Origin: Rhodobacteraceae bacterium IMCC1335
Lineage (GTDB): Bacteria; Pseudomonadota; Alphaproteobacteria; Rhodobacterales; Rhodobacteraceae
DNA length: 64,000 nucleotides
Direction of reading: 5' to 3'
Assembly (NCBI GenBank): GCA_039640495.1
Contig: CP046864.1
Location: forward strand, 3,087,001-3,151,000
The position numbers and the translations under genes were made by a program. Of this stretch, positions 13,483 to 21,930 are shown one piece after another; the first letter of the stretch is position 1, and each line of letters opens with the position of its first letter. Under the pieces are notes generated by a model that saw only the letters and a program-made list of their open reading frames with translations, did no database searches and had not been told where the DNA came from.

Positions 13483-13524
13483 AGGTATGGCCAAGAGCGG
13501 AATTCTCGCTCTCGGCCGATACCT
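13483..13524 (-). other. Long stem-loop between rplL and rpoB (probable processing or attenuation site)
   Basis: The plus-strand arms AGGTATGGCCAAGAGCG (13483-13499) and CGCTCTCGGCCGATACCT (13507-13524) pair over about 16 bp, with one mismatch and one bulge around a 7-nt loop. There is no T-run, so it is not a simple terminator. A second small stem, CCAGG/CCTGG, lies at 13526-13539, nearer rplL. In Escherichia coli the same intergenic position holds an RNase III site and an attenuator; the same role here is inference. Confidence 0.5.
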
Positions 13525-13545
13525 ACCAGGATACCCTGGCAGTGT

Positions 13546-13929
13546 TTACTTAAGCTCGACTTCAGCGCCAGCTGCTTCCAGCTTGGCTTTGATGTCTTCC
13601 GCTTCGGCTTTGTCAACGCCTTCTTTGACGGCTTTGCCGCCTGCATCAACCAGCTCTTTGGCTTCTTTCAGACCTAGGCCTGTGATGCCGCGAACTTCTT
13701 TGATCACGTTGATTTTTGAAGCGCCTGCAGCTTTCAGAATTACGTCAAATTCTGTTTGCTCTTCAGCGCCGCCACCTGCAGCATCGCCACCTGCAGGGCC
13801 TGCCATCATGACAGCGCCACCCGCAGCAGGCTCAATGCCATACTCGTCTTTCAGGATGGTTTTCAGTTCTTGTGCTTCCAGCAGGGTAAGACCAACGATC
13901 TCTTCTGCAAGTTTCTTCAGATCAGCCAT
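13546..13929 (-). CDS. rplL: 50S ribosomal protein L7/L12
   Basis: L7/L12 forms the flexible stalk that recruits translational GTPases. The 127-aa protein has an N-terminal dimerisation domain ([20 protein letters not shown]), an Ala/Gly-rich hinge ([11 protein letters not shown], near residues 47-57) and the C-terminal domain with [20 protein letters not shown] and [11 protein letters not shown]. It lies 70 bp after rplJ. The strongly acidic composition and the hinge are as expected. It is produced in several copies per ribosome, so the stem-loop after it could adjust the rplL:rpoB ratio. Confidence 0.98.
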   Translation of the reverse strand: MADLKKLAEEIVGLTLLEAQELKTILKDEYGIEPAAGGAVMMAGPAGGDAAGGGAEEQTEFDVILKAAGASKINVIKEVRGITGLGLKEAKELVDAGGKAVKEGVDKAEAEDIKAKLEAAGAEVELK

Positions 13930-13999
13930 TTTCGACTCTTTCCGTTTCTAAGTTGTGTTCCAACGCATGGGGTATTTCCCTACGCAGATCTTAAGTTGC

Positions 14000-14515
14000 T
14001 TAAGCAGCAGCCTTGTCTTCGATGCTCGACAAAATGCCGGCGATATTCGAAGCAGGTGCGCCAATTGCGCCCGCGATGTTTGAAGCAGGAGCACCGATAC
14101 AGCCCACGATCGAAGCAATAAGTTCTTCGCGTGAAGGCATTTTCGACACGGCTTCAACGCCGGCACGATCCAAAACATTCTCACCCATCGCGCCACCGAG
14201 AATTTCAAACTTCTTATTCTCTTTGGCGAAATCCTCGGCCACTTTGGCTGCTGCCACCGGGTCCTCGGAAAAGGTTAGAACAGTCATCCCTGTCAGAATA
14301 TCTGCTATGCCTGCGCATGGCATTCCATCAAGGGCGATCTTGGCGAGCCTGTTTTTGGCTACACGAACCGCGCTACCGCCCTGACGGGCACGGGCGCGCA
14401 GATCTTGCATTTCAGCAACTGTAAGCCCTGCATAGTGAGACACTACCACAACGCCAGAGCTTTCAAAGATTTGGCCGAGTTCCTCGACCACTTTCTCTTT
14501 TTGTGCTCTATCCAC
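14000..14515 (-). CDS. rplJ: 50S ribosomal protein L10
   Basis: L10 is the stalk base that anchors L7/L12 dimers to 23S rRNA. The 171-aa protein starts [20 protein letters not shown]. It contains the RNA-binding portion ([20 protein letters not shown]) and a C-terminal helix with the Ala/Gly-rich pattern [20 protein letters not shown], a short tandem-like duplication before the stalk-binding helix. It is preceded by a leader resembling the L10 autoregulatory element (14530-14700) and followed by rplL. Confidence 0.98.
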   Translation of the reverse strand: MDRAQKEKVVEELGQIFESSGVVVVSHYAGLTVAEMQDLRARARQGGSAVRVAKNRLAKIALDGMPCAGIADILTGMTVLTFSEDPVAAAKVAEDFAKENKKFEILGGAMGENVLDRAGVEAVSKMPSREELIASIVGCIGAPASNIAGAIGAPASNIAGILSSIEDKAAA

Positions 14516-14529
14516 AGTTTCACTCCAAA

Positions 14530-14700
14530 TTTGGGGATCTCTCCCCGGCTCAAGTTTGCCACCCCGAAAGGGCAGCGTTCGGGTCCTAGGTCAGGGTCCC
14601 GAGGCCAAAATCACCCGAGGCTTGCGCCGCAGACTAATCCAATCTCGTTCCCCATCTCAGGAAGGATTTAACGAGCCTGCGCTCCACCCTCCGTCTCGGA
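14530..14700 (-). promoter_or_regulatory. L10 leader (autoregulatory mRNA element upstream of rplJ)
   Basis: The 255-bp rplA-rplJ interval encodes no gene. On the minus strand it has the blocks CCGAGACGGAGGGTGG (near 14700), TTAAATCCTTCC (near 14665) and then hairpins before rplJ. These resemble, from memory, alphaproteobacterial L10 leaders, where the L10-(L12)n complex binds and represses translation. A covariance-model search would settle it. Confidence 0.55.
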
Positions 14701-14770
14701 CAGAACGGATCCTGGCGGATCCGCTATTCGCTGCCCCCTGCACACAACCGCGCAAAAGGCAGCCAACCTC

Positions 14771-15469
14771 TTAGCGTTGGCTTGCAGCCCCCACATCGAT
14801 CGTGACGCCAGCGCCCATTGTCGAGCTCAGCGCGATCTTTTTCATATAGGCGCCTTTAGCACCCGATGGTTTTGCTTTGGCCACCGCTTCTACGAATGCT
14901 TTGATGTTTTCGACCAATTTTGCTTCATCAAATGAGGCTTTGCCAACGCCGGCATGCACCACACCGCCTTTTTCAGCTTTGAACTGCACTTCGCCGCCCT
15001 TCGCCGCTTTCACAGCCGCAGCGACATCCATCGTGACGGTGCCAACTTTGGGGTTGGGCATCAAATTGCGCGGCCCAAGCACTTTGCCCAAACGCCCAAC
15101 AACCGGCATCATATCAGGTGTTGCAATGCACCGATCAAATTCGATCTTGCCCCCTTGAACAATTTCCATAAGGTCTTCGGCGCCCACAATATCAGCCCCA
15201 GCCGCTTTCGCTTCATCTGCTTTGGCATCGCGCGCAAACACTGCAACCCGAACTGATTTTCCAGTGCCATTTGGCAGGCCGATAACGCCGCGCACCATCT
15301 GGTCAGCATGGCGGGTATCAACCCCTAAATTCACCGCAATTTCGATCGTTTCATCGAATTTAGCTTTTGCGTTGGCTTTCACCAATGCCACAGCCTCTTC
15401 AACCGACAAATCAAATTTGCCGTCCGCTGCTTCGCGCACAGAGCGCATCCGTTTTCCAAACTTCGCCAT
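14771..15469 (-). CDS. rplA: 50S ribosomal protein L1
   Basis: L1 binds 23S rRNA to form the mobile L1 stalk involved in E-site tRNA release. The 232-aa length is normal. The start [18 protein letters not shown], the domain II region ([16 protein letters not shown]) and the RNA-binding C-terminal signature with [19 protein letters not shown] are present. Its start codon lies one base after the rplK stop, so rplK and rplA are probably translationally coupled. L1 is the classic autogenous repressor of the rplK-rplA unit in other bacteria; no site is claimed here. Confidence 0.98.
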   Translation of the reverse strand: MAKFGKRMRSVREAADGKFDLSVEEAVALVKANAKAKFDETIEIAVNLGVDTRHADQMVRGVIGLPNGTGKSVRVAVFARDAKADEAKAAGADIVGAEDLMEIVQGGKIEFDRCIATPDMMPVVGRLGKVLGPRNLMPNPKVGTVTMDVAAAVKAAKGGEVQFKAEKGGVVHAGVGKASFDEAKLVENIKAFVEAVAKAKPSGAKGAYMKKIALSSTMGAGVTIDVGAASQR

Positions 15470-15470
15470 C

Positions 15471-15896
15471 TTACTTCACCTCGATGCCCATCGAACGAGC
15501 TGATCCCAGAATGATCTGCATCGCACCTTCGATGTCGTTTGCGTTAAGATCGGTCATTTTCGCTTCTGCGATCTCTTTGACCTGCGCCGCGGTCACGGTT
15601 CCGGCTGTTTCGCGGCCAGGATTGGTAGCGCCTGACTTCAGCTTGGCCGCTTTACGCAAATAATAAGACGCGGGCGGCGTCTTAATATCCATCGAGAATG
15701 ATTTATCCTGATAATAGGAAATCACTGTCGGGCATGGTGCTCCAGGCTCCATATCAGCCGTCTTTGCATTGAAAGCTTTACAGAATTCCATAATGTTAAT
15801 ACCGCGCTGACCCAATGCAGGTCCTACGGGTGGCGAGGGGTTTGCTTTCCCCGCCGGCACTTGCAATTTAAGCGTGCCAACCAGTTTCTTGGCCAT
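15471..15896 (-). CDS. rplK: 50S ribosomal protein L11
   Basis: L11 sits at the GTPase-associated centre and is needed for RelA activation in the stringent response. The start at 15896 ([16 protein letters not shown], 141 aa) is chosen because AAAGGAGAGG lies just upstream and the family begins this way; the 32-residue extension is spurious. Conserved segments [20 protein letters not shown] and the C-terminal motif [14 protein letters not shown] end (here [14 protein letters not shown]) are present. The proline-rich N-terminal element is intact. It follows nusG. Confidence 0.98.
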   Translation of the reverse strand: MAKKLVGTLKLQVPAGKANPSPPVGPALGQRGINIMEFCKAFNAKTADMEPGAPCPTVISYYQDKSFSMDIKTPPASYYLRKAAKLKSGATNPGRETAGTVTAAQVKEIAEAKMTDLNANDIEGAMQIILGSARSMGIEVK

Positions 15897-16001
15897 CTGG
15901 CCTCTCCTTTTACCAACACTCCACTGACGCGTCAGCGGAGCTTTTCGTTGTCGTGGTTCGGGTACATCGGCCGCGACCGACTGCCCTTCCACGGGCTAAA
16001 C

Positions 16002-16535
16002 TCAGGCTTGTTTGGTCACCTGAGTATATTCCAATTCGACCGGCGTCTCGCGTCCAAAAATCGACACTGTGACTTTCAGGCGCTGGTTCTCATCATCAAC
16101 GCCTTCTACCAATGCGTCGAAATCTTCAAACGGGCCGTCATTCACTTTCACTTTCTCGCCGATCTCATAATGCAGCAATGTACGCGGCGATTCTTCGCCT
16201 TCTTGAACACGGTTTAAAATCGCATTCACCTCTGCATCCCGCATCGGCATTGGGCGGCCCTGCGGCCCCAAAAACCCTGTCACACGATTGATCGAATTAA
16301 TCAAATGGTAGCCCTGATCGCTCATCTCCATGCGCACCAAAACATATCCAGGCATGAAGCGGCGTTCAGCCGTGACTTTTTTGCCACGCCGCACCTCAAT
16401 CACCTCTTCGGTGGGCACCAAAACTTCTTCGATCTCACTTTCGAGATTTGCTTCGACCACAGATGTTTTTATTTGCTCGGCGATTTTCTTTTCGAAATTG
16501 GAAAGAACGCTTACCGAGTACCACCGCTTTGCCAT
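16002..16535 (-). CDS. nusG: Transcription termination/antitermination protein NusG
   Basis: NusG binds RNA polymerase and links it to Rho or to ribosomal protein S10. The 177-aa protein has the N-terminal NGN domain ([34 protein letters not shown]) and a C-terminal KOW domain with [20 protein letters not shown]. Length and domain order are standard. It lies between secE and rplK, as in most bacteria. The 192-bp spacer towards secE shows nothing recognisable. Confidence 0.98.
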   Translation of the reverse strand: MAKRWYSVSVLSNFEKKIAEQIKTSVVEANLESEIEEVLVPTEEVIEVRRGKKVTAERRFMPGYVLVRMEMSDQGYHLINSINRVTGFLGPQGRPMPMRDAEVNAILNRVQEGEESPRTLLHYEIGEKVKVNDGPFEDFDALVEGVDDENQRLKVTVSIFGRETPVELEYTQVTKQA

Positions 16536-16727
16536 CGAGTCTTAGGCCCTTCATATGCTGCGAATTTACTCGCCATTTCAAAACGTTAAGTCTTTTTTAA
16601 GCTTCTTAACAACCAAAAAAATCGGCGCGCAACACGAATCGCCGCACGCCAAACAGACTTTTGAAAGCTCCAACTACCCTCGAAACATTAGTATTTCAAG
16701 TAAGATTGGCGGAGCCTTCGAAAAAAA

Positions 16728-16925
16728 TTATCTCAAAGCATCCAACAAAACCTGCAGCCCAGAGCGGATCCCTAAATCAACCAGAGCAAAGATAACCGCA
16801 GCCAAGGCCGCCATTACAAAGACCATGACCGTGGTCAAAAGCACTTCTCGCCGCGTCGGCCAGACAACCTTAGACACTTCGGAACGAACTTGCTGAATAA
16901 ACTGCAATGGATTGCTGATTGCCAT
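16728..16925 (-). CDS. secE: Protein translocase subunit SecE
   Basis: SecE is the essential small membrane subunit of the SecYEG channel. The chosen start, the ATG at 16925 (MAISNPLQFIQQVRSEVSK), gives 65 aa, typical of single-span alphaproteobacterial SecE. The conserved cytoplasmic motif SEVSKVVWPTRREVLLTT precedes one transmembrane helix (VMVFVMAALAAVIFALVDLG). A GAAAGG ribosome-binding site is present. The upstream 18-codon extension overlaps promoter-like DNA and is not supported. Upstream of this gene the conserved gene order stops and accessory DNA begins. Confidence 0.95.
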   Translation of the reverse strand: MAISNPLQFIQQVRSEVSKVVWPTRREVLLTTVMVFVMAALAAVIFALVDLGIRSGLQVLLDALR

Positions 16926-16937
16926 GGAACGACCTTT

Positions 16938-16979
16938 CAAAGTTACGCCGCACATAATGCGCTTTGCGGTAACTTTCAA
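16938..16979 (-). promoter_or_regulatory. Candidate secE promoter embedded in an inverted repeat
   Basis: On the minus strand TTGAAA (16979-16974) and TATGTG (16956-16951) are 17 bp apart. The same segment forms an inverted repeat: AAAGTTAC..CCGCA (16939-16952) with TGCGGTAACTTT (16965-16976), 12 paired bases and a 2-nt bulge. The combination suggests a promoter with an overlapping operator or leader hairpin. Confidence 0.4.
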
Positions 16980-17776
16980 GCCATGATCACATCGGATAGC
17001 GCGCTCTTATCCTTCTAGCCGCGCTAAACTTCTTAGGCTTGAAGCGGCCATACTGAACACATATCTACAAAAATCTCTGGAACGTCAGATCTTTCGAACA
17101 GACTGTTTTGCAAAAAGGCACCAAAAAAAATTGCCAACCCACCCGGTTTAATCTGGCCCTTCCACGCGCAGTTTCAAAGCCTATGAAGCTGTCAGACAAC
17201 GTCATCTCCAAAGCCAGGTTATACATCGGACCAATTGCTGTGCAGCGCTAATATTTTCCACTCGATGCACGCGCGTTAAACATGCTTTTTCAGGCAGCGC
17301 ATAAATTCGGCATGAACGCATTTAAATACAATTCAGGCAACGCAGCCTGTCTTTTCTAAGAGCCTTTTGAAAATAACGGCCCTGTCAAAAACTTTAATTT
17401 TCTGTTCCAGATAAAGCATACGAGTCACAGTAGAAAAAACAATCGCAGAAGAAGACATGTCGATCGGTAGAATGACCATGATGAAATCGGTGTCGGAAGA
17501 GGCCATGCGAAATGCAGGCAATATTTCCCAATGTTGAACTGGTCATAAAGCTTCCAACCAGCCCCATGACACAAATGTCAGTGGCGATATTACCCGCTAT
17601 AAAGATACCAAGAAAAACATGCTGGGACGGGAACGCTATCAAGAGGTCCTAAACGTCGGGGAAAGCCAATTTTTATTACGAGGGTAATTTAAGGATGTTC
17701 GTAGTCACCCCTGGGGCCAAAATATTAAGGCCACTTTTAGCTATGAAGACACGAATGATCCCAGAAAGGCCGTCAG
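16980..17776. other. Gene-poor stretch upstream of secE, with possible decayed membrane gene
   Basis: No intact gene is visible in about 800 bp. On the minus strand, 17333-17642 has two overlapping frames. The first is hydrophobic (LGIFIAGNIATDICVMGLVG); the second continues hydrophobic (DFIMVILPIDMSSSAIVFST). This would fit a frameshifted fragment of a membrane protein, but I cannot name a family. It may mark the left side of inserted DNA. Confidence 0.3.
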
Positions 17777-17911
17777 TTAAGCGCCAAGCCAAATAAAAAG
17801 ACCAACGAAAACGGCTAAAAACAATAGCGCAAATGTTGCGACCATTCCACCAATGGCTGCGTCAGATTTGGGCTTGCGCTTTGGTTTTTCCGATTTTTCG
17901 TCTTGCTCCAT
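17777..17911 (-). CDS. Small single-span membrane protein (44 aa), unknown
   Basis: I do not recognise a family. The protein has a charged N-terminus (MEQDEKSEKPKRKPKSD) followed by one transmembrane helix (GMVATFALLFLAVFVGLFIW), which predicts an N-in inner-membrane miniprotein. The start at 17911 is preferred over upstream in-frame starts because GAGGT lies at suitable distance on the minus strand. The clean lysine-rich head plus single helix is unlikely by chance. No partner gene is evident. Confidence 0.55.
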   Translation of the reverse strand: MEQDEKSEKPKRKPKSDAAIGGMVATFALLFLAVFVGLFIWLGA

Positions 17912-18602
17912 GAACTCTGACCTCATTTTTGAAAAATAGGCGGTGACCATGCACCGACTTTGGGTTTGTGTTTCAAGGCAAAAGCAAAAGAGGTTTGCTT
18001 CCCCGGGCGTGATGTAGTGCATATGTTCCAAAAGCAAAAGACACGCGCGCTACGCACGGTTCTTTTTCGCCCTAGGCTTGCCCGTCTCGGGCCTGTTCAT
18101 CAGCCCCGACGTTTCAGCCTTTGCCATATCAAACGTTTTTCTTGGCCTTTCAAAGGCGCAATTTGTTCTATTCTCTGCGGAAACAGATCTCAATTTGGCT
18201 GTGATGCCCGCTTGAAAAGGGCCTGATCTCGAATTGTTTGACCCGAAATTTAACCCAATATCGTTTATAATTATTCAATGAACACCCGTCGGCGGCCCCG
18301 ATAGGGGCAAAATGAAAAACGGCTTTGCTAACCCGATGAGGGTGGCGTTCTGAAAAATTAGAGAAATAAGCTTGACCTCTCCAAAGATCATTGATTTCAG
18401 AACCTAAAGCCTGTTTGTTTTCGCAACCTAAGCGGGGCCTGTCCCACCTCAGGCAAAAATCTTAAGAAAACTCTGCCCCGGGATAATAAGCGAATGTTAA
18501 CTGTGCCTATTGCTGATAGGCTGGAAAACAATATCTGGTTAATGTTGCCCAGATTGATAAAAACGATGTCATAAACAAGCAGAGCTCACACGGGAAAAAG
18601 AG
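17912..18602. other. Gene-free stretch before the cupin gene
   Basis: About 690 bp without a convincing gene. A plus-strand frame at roughly 18055-18215 is open and partly hydrophobic (FFFALGLPVSGLFIS) but has no start codon or ribosome-binding site, so it may be a remnant. The last 200 bp are AT-rich and could hold the promoter of the gene at 18603. Confidence 0.3.
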
Positions 18603-18965
18603 ATGATTGCACTTGAAGTTTACGCCAAGCTTACCGAAACGACGTTGTCGGAATTTAAAGACAAACCCACCTCATTGACCCAGGGACAGAAAGAGGCATC
18701 TACATTGCTTTGGTCCTCTGCAGATGGTCATTGCAAAATCGGCGTATGGGAATGTCAGCCTGGCCATTTTACGGCCGATCGCCGCGCGGCTGGTGAATAT
18801 TGCCATATTCTTTCCGGTCGGGCCTCGGTTACAAATGCAGATGGCAAAGGCACGCGTGACGTGGGACCGGGCGACCTGTTAGTTTTGCCCCAAGGTTGGA
18901 CAGGCGAGTGGGTGATCCATGAGCATATGCGTAAATTATTCATCATAGACGCGTCACCCGAGTGA
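18603..18965 (+). CDS. Cupin domain protein (DUF861/Cupin_3-like)
   Basis: The 120-aa protein is a single small cupin barrel. Recognisable features are a metal-site-like strand (AGEYCHILSGRASVTN) and the following turn with DVGPGDLLVLPQGWTGEWVIHE, the GDxxxxPxGxxxxW pattern of the DUF861 family (relatives include ureidoglycine aminohydrolase-like cupins). The usual first histidine pair is not obvious, so catalysis is uncertain. An AAAAAGAG stretch precedes the ATG. The gene stands alone, convergent with the truncated oxidoreductase downstream. The substrate cannot be predicted. Confidence 0.75.
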   Translation: MIALEVYAKLTETTLSEFKDKPTSLTQGQKEASTLLWSSADGHCKIGVWECQPGHFTADRRAAGEYCHILSGRASVTNADGKGTRDVGPGDLLVLPQGWTGEWVIHEHMRKLFIIDASPE

Positions 18966-19040
18966 CGCGCCCAATCGAAATTTCCGGCTCAATCGGCGCG
19001 CTCTGACAAACCTGGCCCATGTTTCAAATGCTTTAGCCCT

Positions 19041-20078
19041 TCACAGAGTCGCTCCTATTGTTAAACCTTCAAGCACTGCTTCTTCGACCGTTCTGGGGCT
19101 CAGACAATCGCCAATGATATGATGCAAGATACGATGCGCGCTCAAATCTTCCTCAAGTTTCGTTTCAGCTGAATGCCCCAGGGCGGTGACCAAAGTATCG
19201 ACTGCATTTAAAATAACCGGTTCACCGCTGAGCGTGTGTTGAAAATACGCATCTTCCGAATCCACCCCGACCACTCTTAGATGTGGAATAATCTCCACAC
19301 CAAGTTTGTGTAGCGTGCCGATCCAGGTATCCCGCGCATATTGCGGAATATTTTGGCCCGCCACCATTCCATTCACGGCAAGGCGAACATGGCGGCCCTG
19401 TTTGACAAGCAATTCTGCAAGCCCCAGACCCACCCAGTCACAGCGCCAATCTGCGATAACGACGCGGCCGCCAATATTTGTTTGACCTTGTAAAACTTGC
19501 CAGGCATTCACCACATGAGCGTCATCAGCCCCATCAATTTGCGCCCTGTAGGGCGTTGCACCCGCTGCAGAAATAACAACGTCAGGGGCGATATTTTCAA
19601 TGACATCAAGGTTTACAAAACAATTCAGCTGCAGCCGAGCCGCGGTTTTGGAAAGCTCTTTTTGTAGGTTCACTGTAATGCCCCCAAATTCAGCCCTGCC
19701 CGGCAGGGATTGCGCCAGATTAATCTGACCTCCAAGTGCATTTGATTTTTCACAAAGAATCACCTCATGCCCGCGCCGCGCCGCAATACTGGCCGCTTTG
19801 AGACCGGCAGGCCCACCCCCTGCCACTAAAATCCGTTTTCTCGATGGTGCCTTTGACAGATTTGCATATTGCAATTCGCGGCCCGTTTCAGGTCTTTGAA
19901 TGCAAGAGATTGGGCAAGCCTGCAGCATATGCTCGATACAGGCTTGGTTGCAGGCCACGCAGGCCCGGATATCCTCCAGATCCCCGCACCGGGCTTTGAG
20001 AGGCATCTCGGGGTCTGAAATTAACGCCCGCGTCATCCCGCACATATCTGCTTGACCCCTGATCCACGGCAAGCACAC
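19041..20078 (-). pseudogene. 5'-truncated NADH:flavin oxidoreductase (2,4-dienoyl-CoA reductase / N-methylproline demethylase type)
   Basis: Only the C-terminal half of an Old Yellow Enzyme-type multidomain oxidoreductase remains. The fragment begins at the end of the TIM barrel (GQADMCGMTRALISDPEMPL). It continues through the 4Fe-4S cysteines (CVACNQAC then CPISC) and a dinucleotide-binding fold (RILVAGGGPAGLKAASIAAR), and ends in the second nucleotide-binding domain. Full-length relatives are about 650-680 aa; about 340 aa are left, and the flavin barrel is missing. The GTG at 20078 is probably an accident of the junction, because similarity stops near 20060. The remaining frame is intact, suggesting recent truncation. 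Confidence 0.75.
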
Positions 20079-20263
20079 TAGGTGTCGTAAGTAGCGGTCA
20101 ACTGAAGGCGTATGTGCGCGACCTTTGGGCCTTGATGCGGCGGTCGGCTCAGAACGGAATGTATCAAGCGCATGGGGACTACCTCACCTACATGGTGGGG
20201 CTAGTCGTCCTATGCCTTAAATTACGTGATCTCTCTAAACGGAATGAATTATCGGAGTGCTAA
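20063..20263 (+). other. Junction segment with a 66-codon open remnant
   Basis: Directly abutting the truncated oxidoreductase is a GC-richer patch with an open plus-strand frame (for example AYVRDLWALMRRSAQNG) ending at a TAA at 20261-20263. It has no ribosome-binding site and no recognisable family. It looks like the tail of another gene brought next to the oxidoreductase fragment by rearrangement. The minus strand is open here too, so coding is not certain. Confidence 0.3.
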
Positions 20264-20281
20264 ACATTAATTATCAACATT

Positions 20282-20866
20282 TCAGACAGAGTAAGATTGT
20301 CCGTCTATATCACCTGTCCAGCCCCACATAGCGAGAAGCGGCTCGTCAATCGTTGTCATACTATGAGGTTGGTTAGACTTATGATGTACAAAGGTTTCTG
20401 GAGACCTCACCTCAGGGGAACCATCATCTACACTCCAATGGGCTTCTCCAAGCAGAACCAAATATAACTCCTCAGCTGAATGCCAGTGTTTTGGATATGG
20501 GACATGATCTAGCTGAAGGAGTAAACCGACCCTCATAGACGGATTATCAATGATGCCTTTGGGGCCAATTATCTCACTGGCAAAAATACGTTTAGAAAAC
20601 TCTTCGGATAGCTTCCCAAAGCCTGCCTCCCTCCATGACAGTAAATCTGAACATTGTAACAAAAGACTTATGAGATCTGATTGTCCATCTTGTAAAAAAC
20701 TAGACAACGAAACGTCTACGGGTGCAGCTTCAACCACAGGGCTTTGTCGTAATATTAGATCACTGACTAAAGCTTGATAGATCGCTTAAGCGATGTCGCT
20801 GGGATGAGTTTGAAACTTTTTTCCAGCAGCAGCCAGAAAATTACTCAAAGCCCTAATATCCTGCAT
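20282..20866 (-). pseudogene. DddQ-like DMSP lyase (cupin) interrupted by an in-frame stop
   Basis: DddQ-type cupins cleave dimethylsulfoniopropionate to dimethyl sulfide and acrylate. The C-terminal half carries the family metal motif HxHxxxExY as HWHSAEELY, and the second motif with its histidine in HHKSNQPHSMTT followed by EPLLAMWGW. Reading back in the same frame, the ATG at 20866 (MQDIRALSNFLAAAGKKFQ) follows an AGAG ribosome-binding stretch. The whole frame is 194 codons, the usual DddQ size. Codon 27 is TAA (20788-20786). The first start after it, the GTG at 20737, has no clear ribosome-binding site and would give 151 aa lacking part of the N-terminal region. Either the gene is dead or a shortened cupin is made. 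Confidence 0.68.
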
Positions 20867-21043
20867 ATCACTCTCTGCCACTTTCTGATTTGATACAAAT
20901 AATGGTTGGTCTCATCATTAGCGATCTTTTATCTTTGCTGATCAGTTGAAAAGCAAGGCTCTGGCTATTGACGCAGCGTAACGAGATACCTCAAGGCATT
21001 TTTAAGAGATATCTACTAAAGCAAACATACGAAGAGGGTTAAA

Positions 21044-21406
21044 ATGCCAAGCATCCTAGTACATATTCACAGCGGCCCAGAGTTAAAAAACAAACTTACA
21101 CTTGGTCTGCTGGTTGCTGTGACTGGCGTCAAAGAAGGTCACACCGTCAAATTATTTTTAGCGGCTGATGCAGTACATGCTTTGAACTGTAAAGCTGAAG
21201 GGGAAATTGTTGGAGAAGGCACTGGCGATGTAAAAGCACATTTAGATGCGCTCGCGGAAGCTAATATTGAGATAATGGTTTCTGGTATGTCAGCAAAAGC
21301 TCGCGGCTATGATCAGACATTGCTTGATGGCTTTAATGCTTCGTTTGCAATGCCAGATAAGCTAATTCAACACTCATTAGAGGCCGATAGCGTCCTTTGC
21401 TATTAG
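21044..21406 (+). CDS. DsrE-like small protein
   Basis: The 120-aa protein resembles the DsrE/DsrF-like fold: strand ILVHIHSGPE, helix KLTLGLLVAVTGVKEGHTVKLFLAADAVHAL, and a late EIMVSGMSAKARGYD segment. Members of this fold act in sulfur relay or are uncharacterised; the usual catalytic cysteine is not clearly present, so a sulfur-transfer role is not supported. AGAGGG precedes the ATG. It is divergent from the DMSP-lyase pseudogene. The 177-bp spacer to 20866 should hold the promoters of both. Confidence 0.7.
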   Translation: MPSILVHIHSGPELKNKLTLGLLVAVTGVKEGHTVKLFLAADAVHALNCKAEGEIVGEGTGDVKAHLDALAEANIEIMVSGMSAKARGYDQTLLDGFNASFAMPDKLIQHSLEADSVLCY

Positions 21407-21486
21407 TAATCCGGCCGGAGATAGTACAAATTATTAGTAGATCAATCATACCGATGACCTTAACCACCTGATCGCCTTTTAAGTGA

Positions 21487-21780
21487 TCAGTGTAGCTTTT
21501 TTTGCTGCGTCACAATTTCATAGTGGGCTATGATTTCATCATCGCCGATTTCCGAAATAATCCGTTCTTCAAGGAGCTTTTGGTAAACGTCATAAAGCTG
21601 CTTAGATTGCTCTTCGGTGAGGCTCTCTAAGCGCTTTTTGCCCAGCGCCATTCCAATGAACTTTCCAGCATTTTCTCGCTGCGCTCTTATCCACGCAGCA
21701 TAGGTCTCTGGATCACTGGAGACGCCATTTTCATCAGGCCATGCTCTGATGAGATCGTCTAATTGCTTTGAACTTAACAT
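21487..21780 (-). CDS. Hypothetical helical protein (97 aa)
   Basis: Not recognised. The start at 21780 (MLSSKQLDDLIRAWPDENG) is chosen because GGAGG lies 9 nt upstream on the minus strand; the upstream in-frame ATG has none. The product is charged and probably mostly helical (KKRLESLTEEQSKQLYDVYQ), with no signal peptide or transmembrane segment. It lies back to back with the phage-type DUF5681 gene, about 150 bp apart, so it may come from the same mobile segment. Confidence 0.55.
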   Translation of the reverse strand: MLSSKQLDDLIRAWPDENGVSSDPETYAAWIRAQRENAGKFIGMALGKKRLESLTEEQSKQLYDVYQKLLEERIISEIGDDEIIAHYEIVTQQKKLH

Positions 21781-21930
21781 GAGATTGAACCTCCGCTTTA
21801 GTGCTTTAGGCGGGATGCCAAGGCGCACAATTTGAAGTTTAACTGCCTGTTAATCGTGATACGGGAAATTTGGTGTTTTTGCAATCGGGAAGGATTCCAA
21901 GAGCTAGACAAGTTTGGTATAGTCCAAAGC

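Noticed and set aside
18055..18215. Open plus-strand frame with hydrophobic start
   Set aside because: No start codon or ribosome-binding site and no recognisable family; mentioned only as a possible remnant.
20781..20794. Perfect 14-bp palindrome ATCGCTTAAGCGAT as an operator
   Set aside because: It falls inside the reading frame of the DMSP-lyase gene and is centred on the in-frame TAA; it is better explained by the mutation than by an operator.
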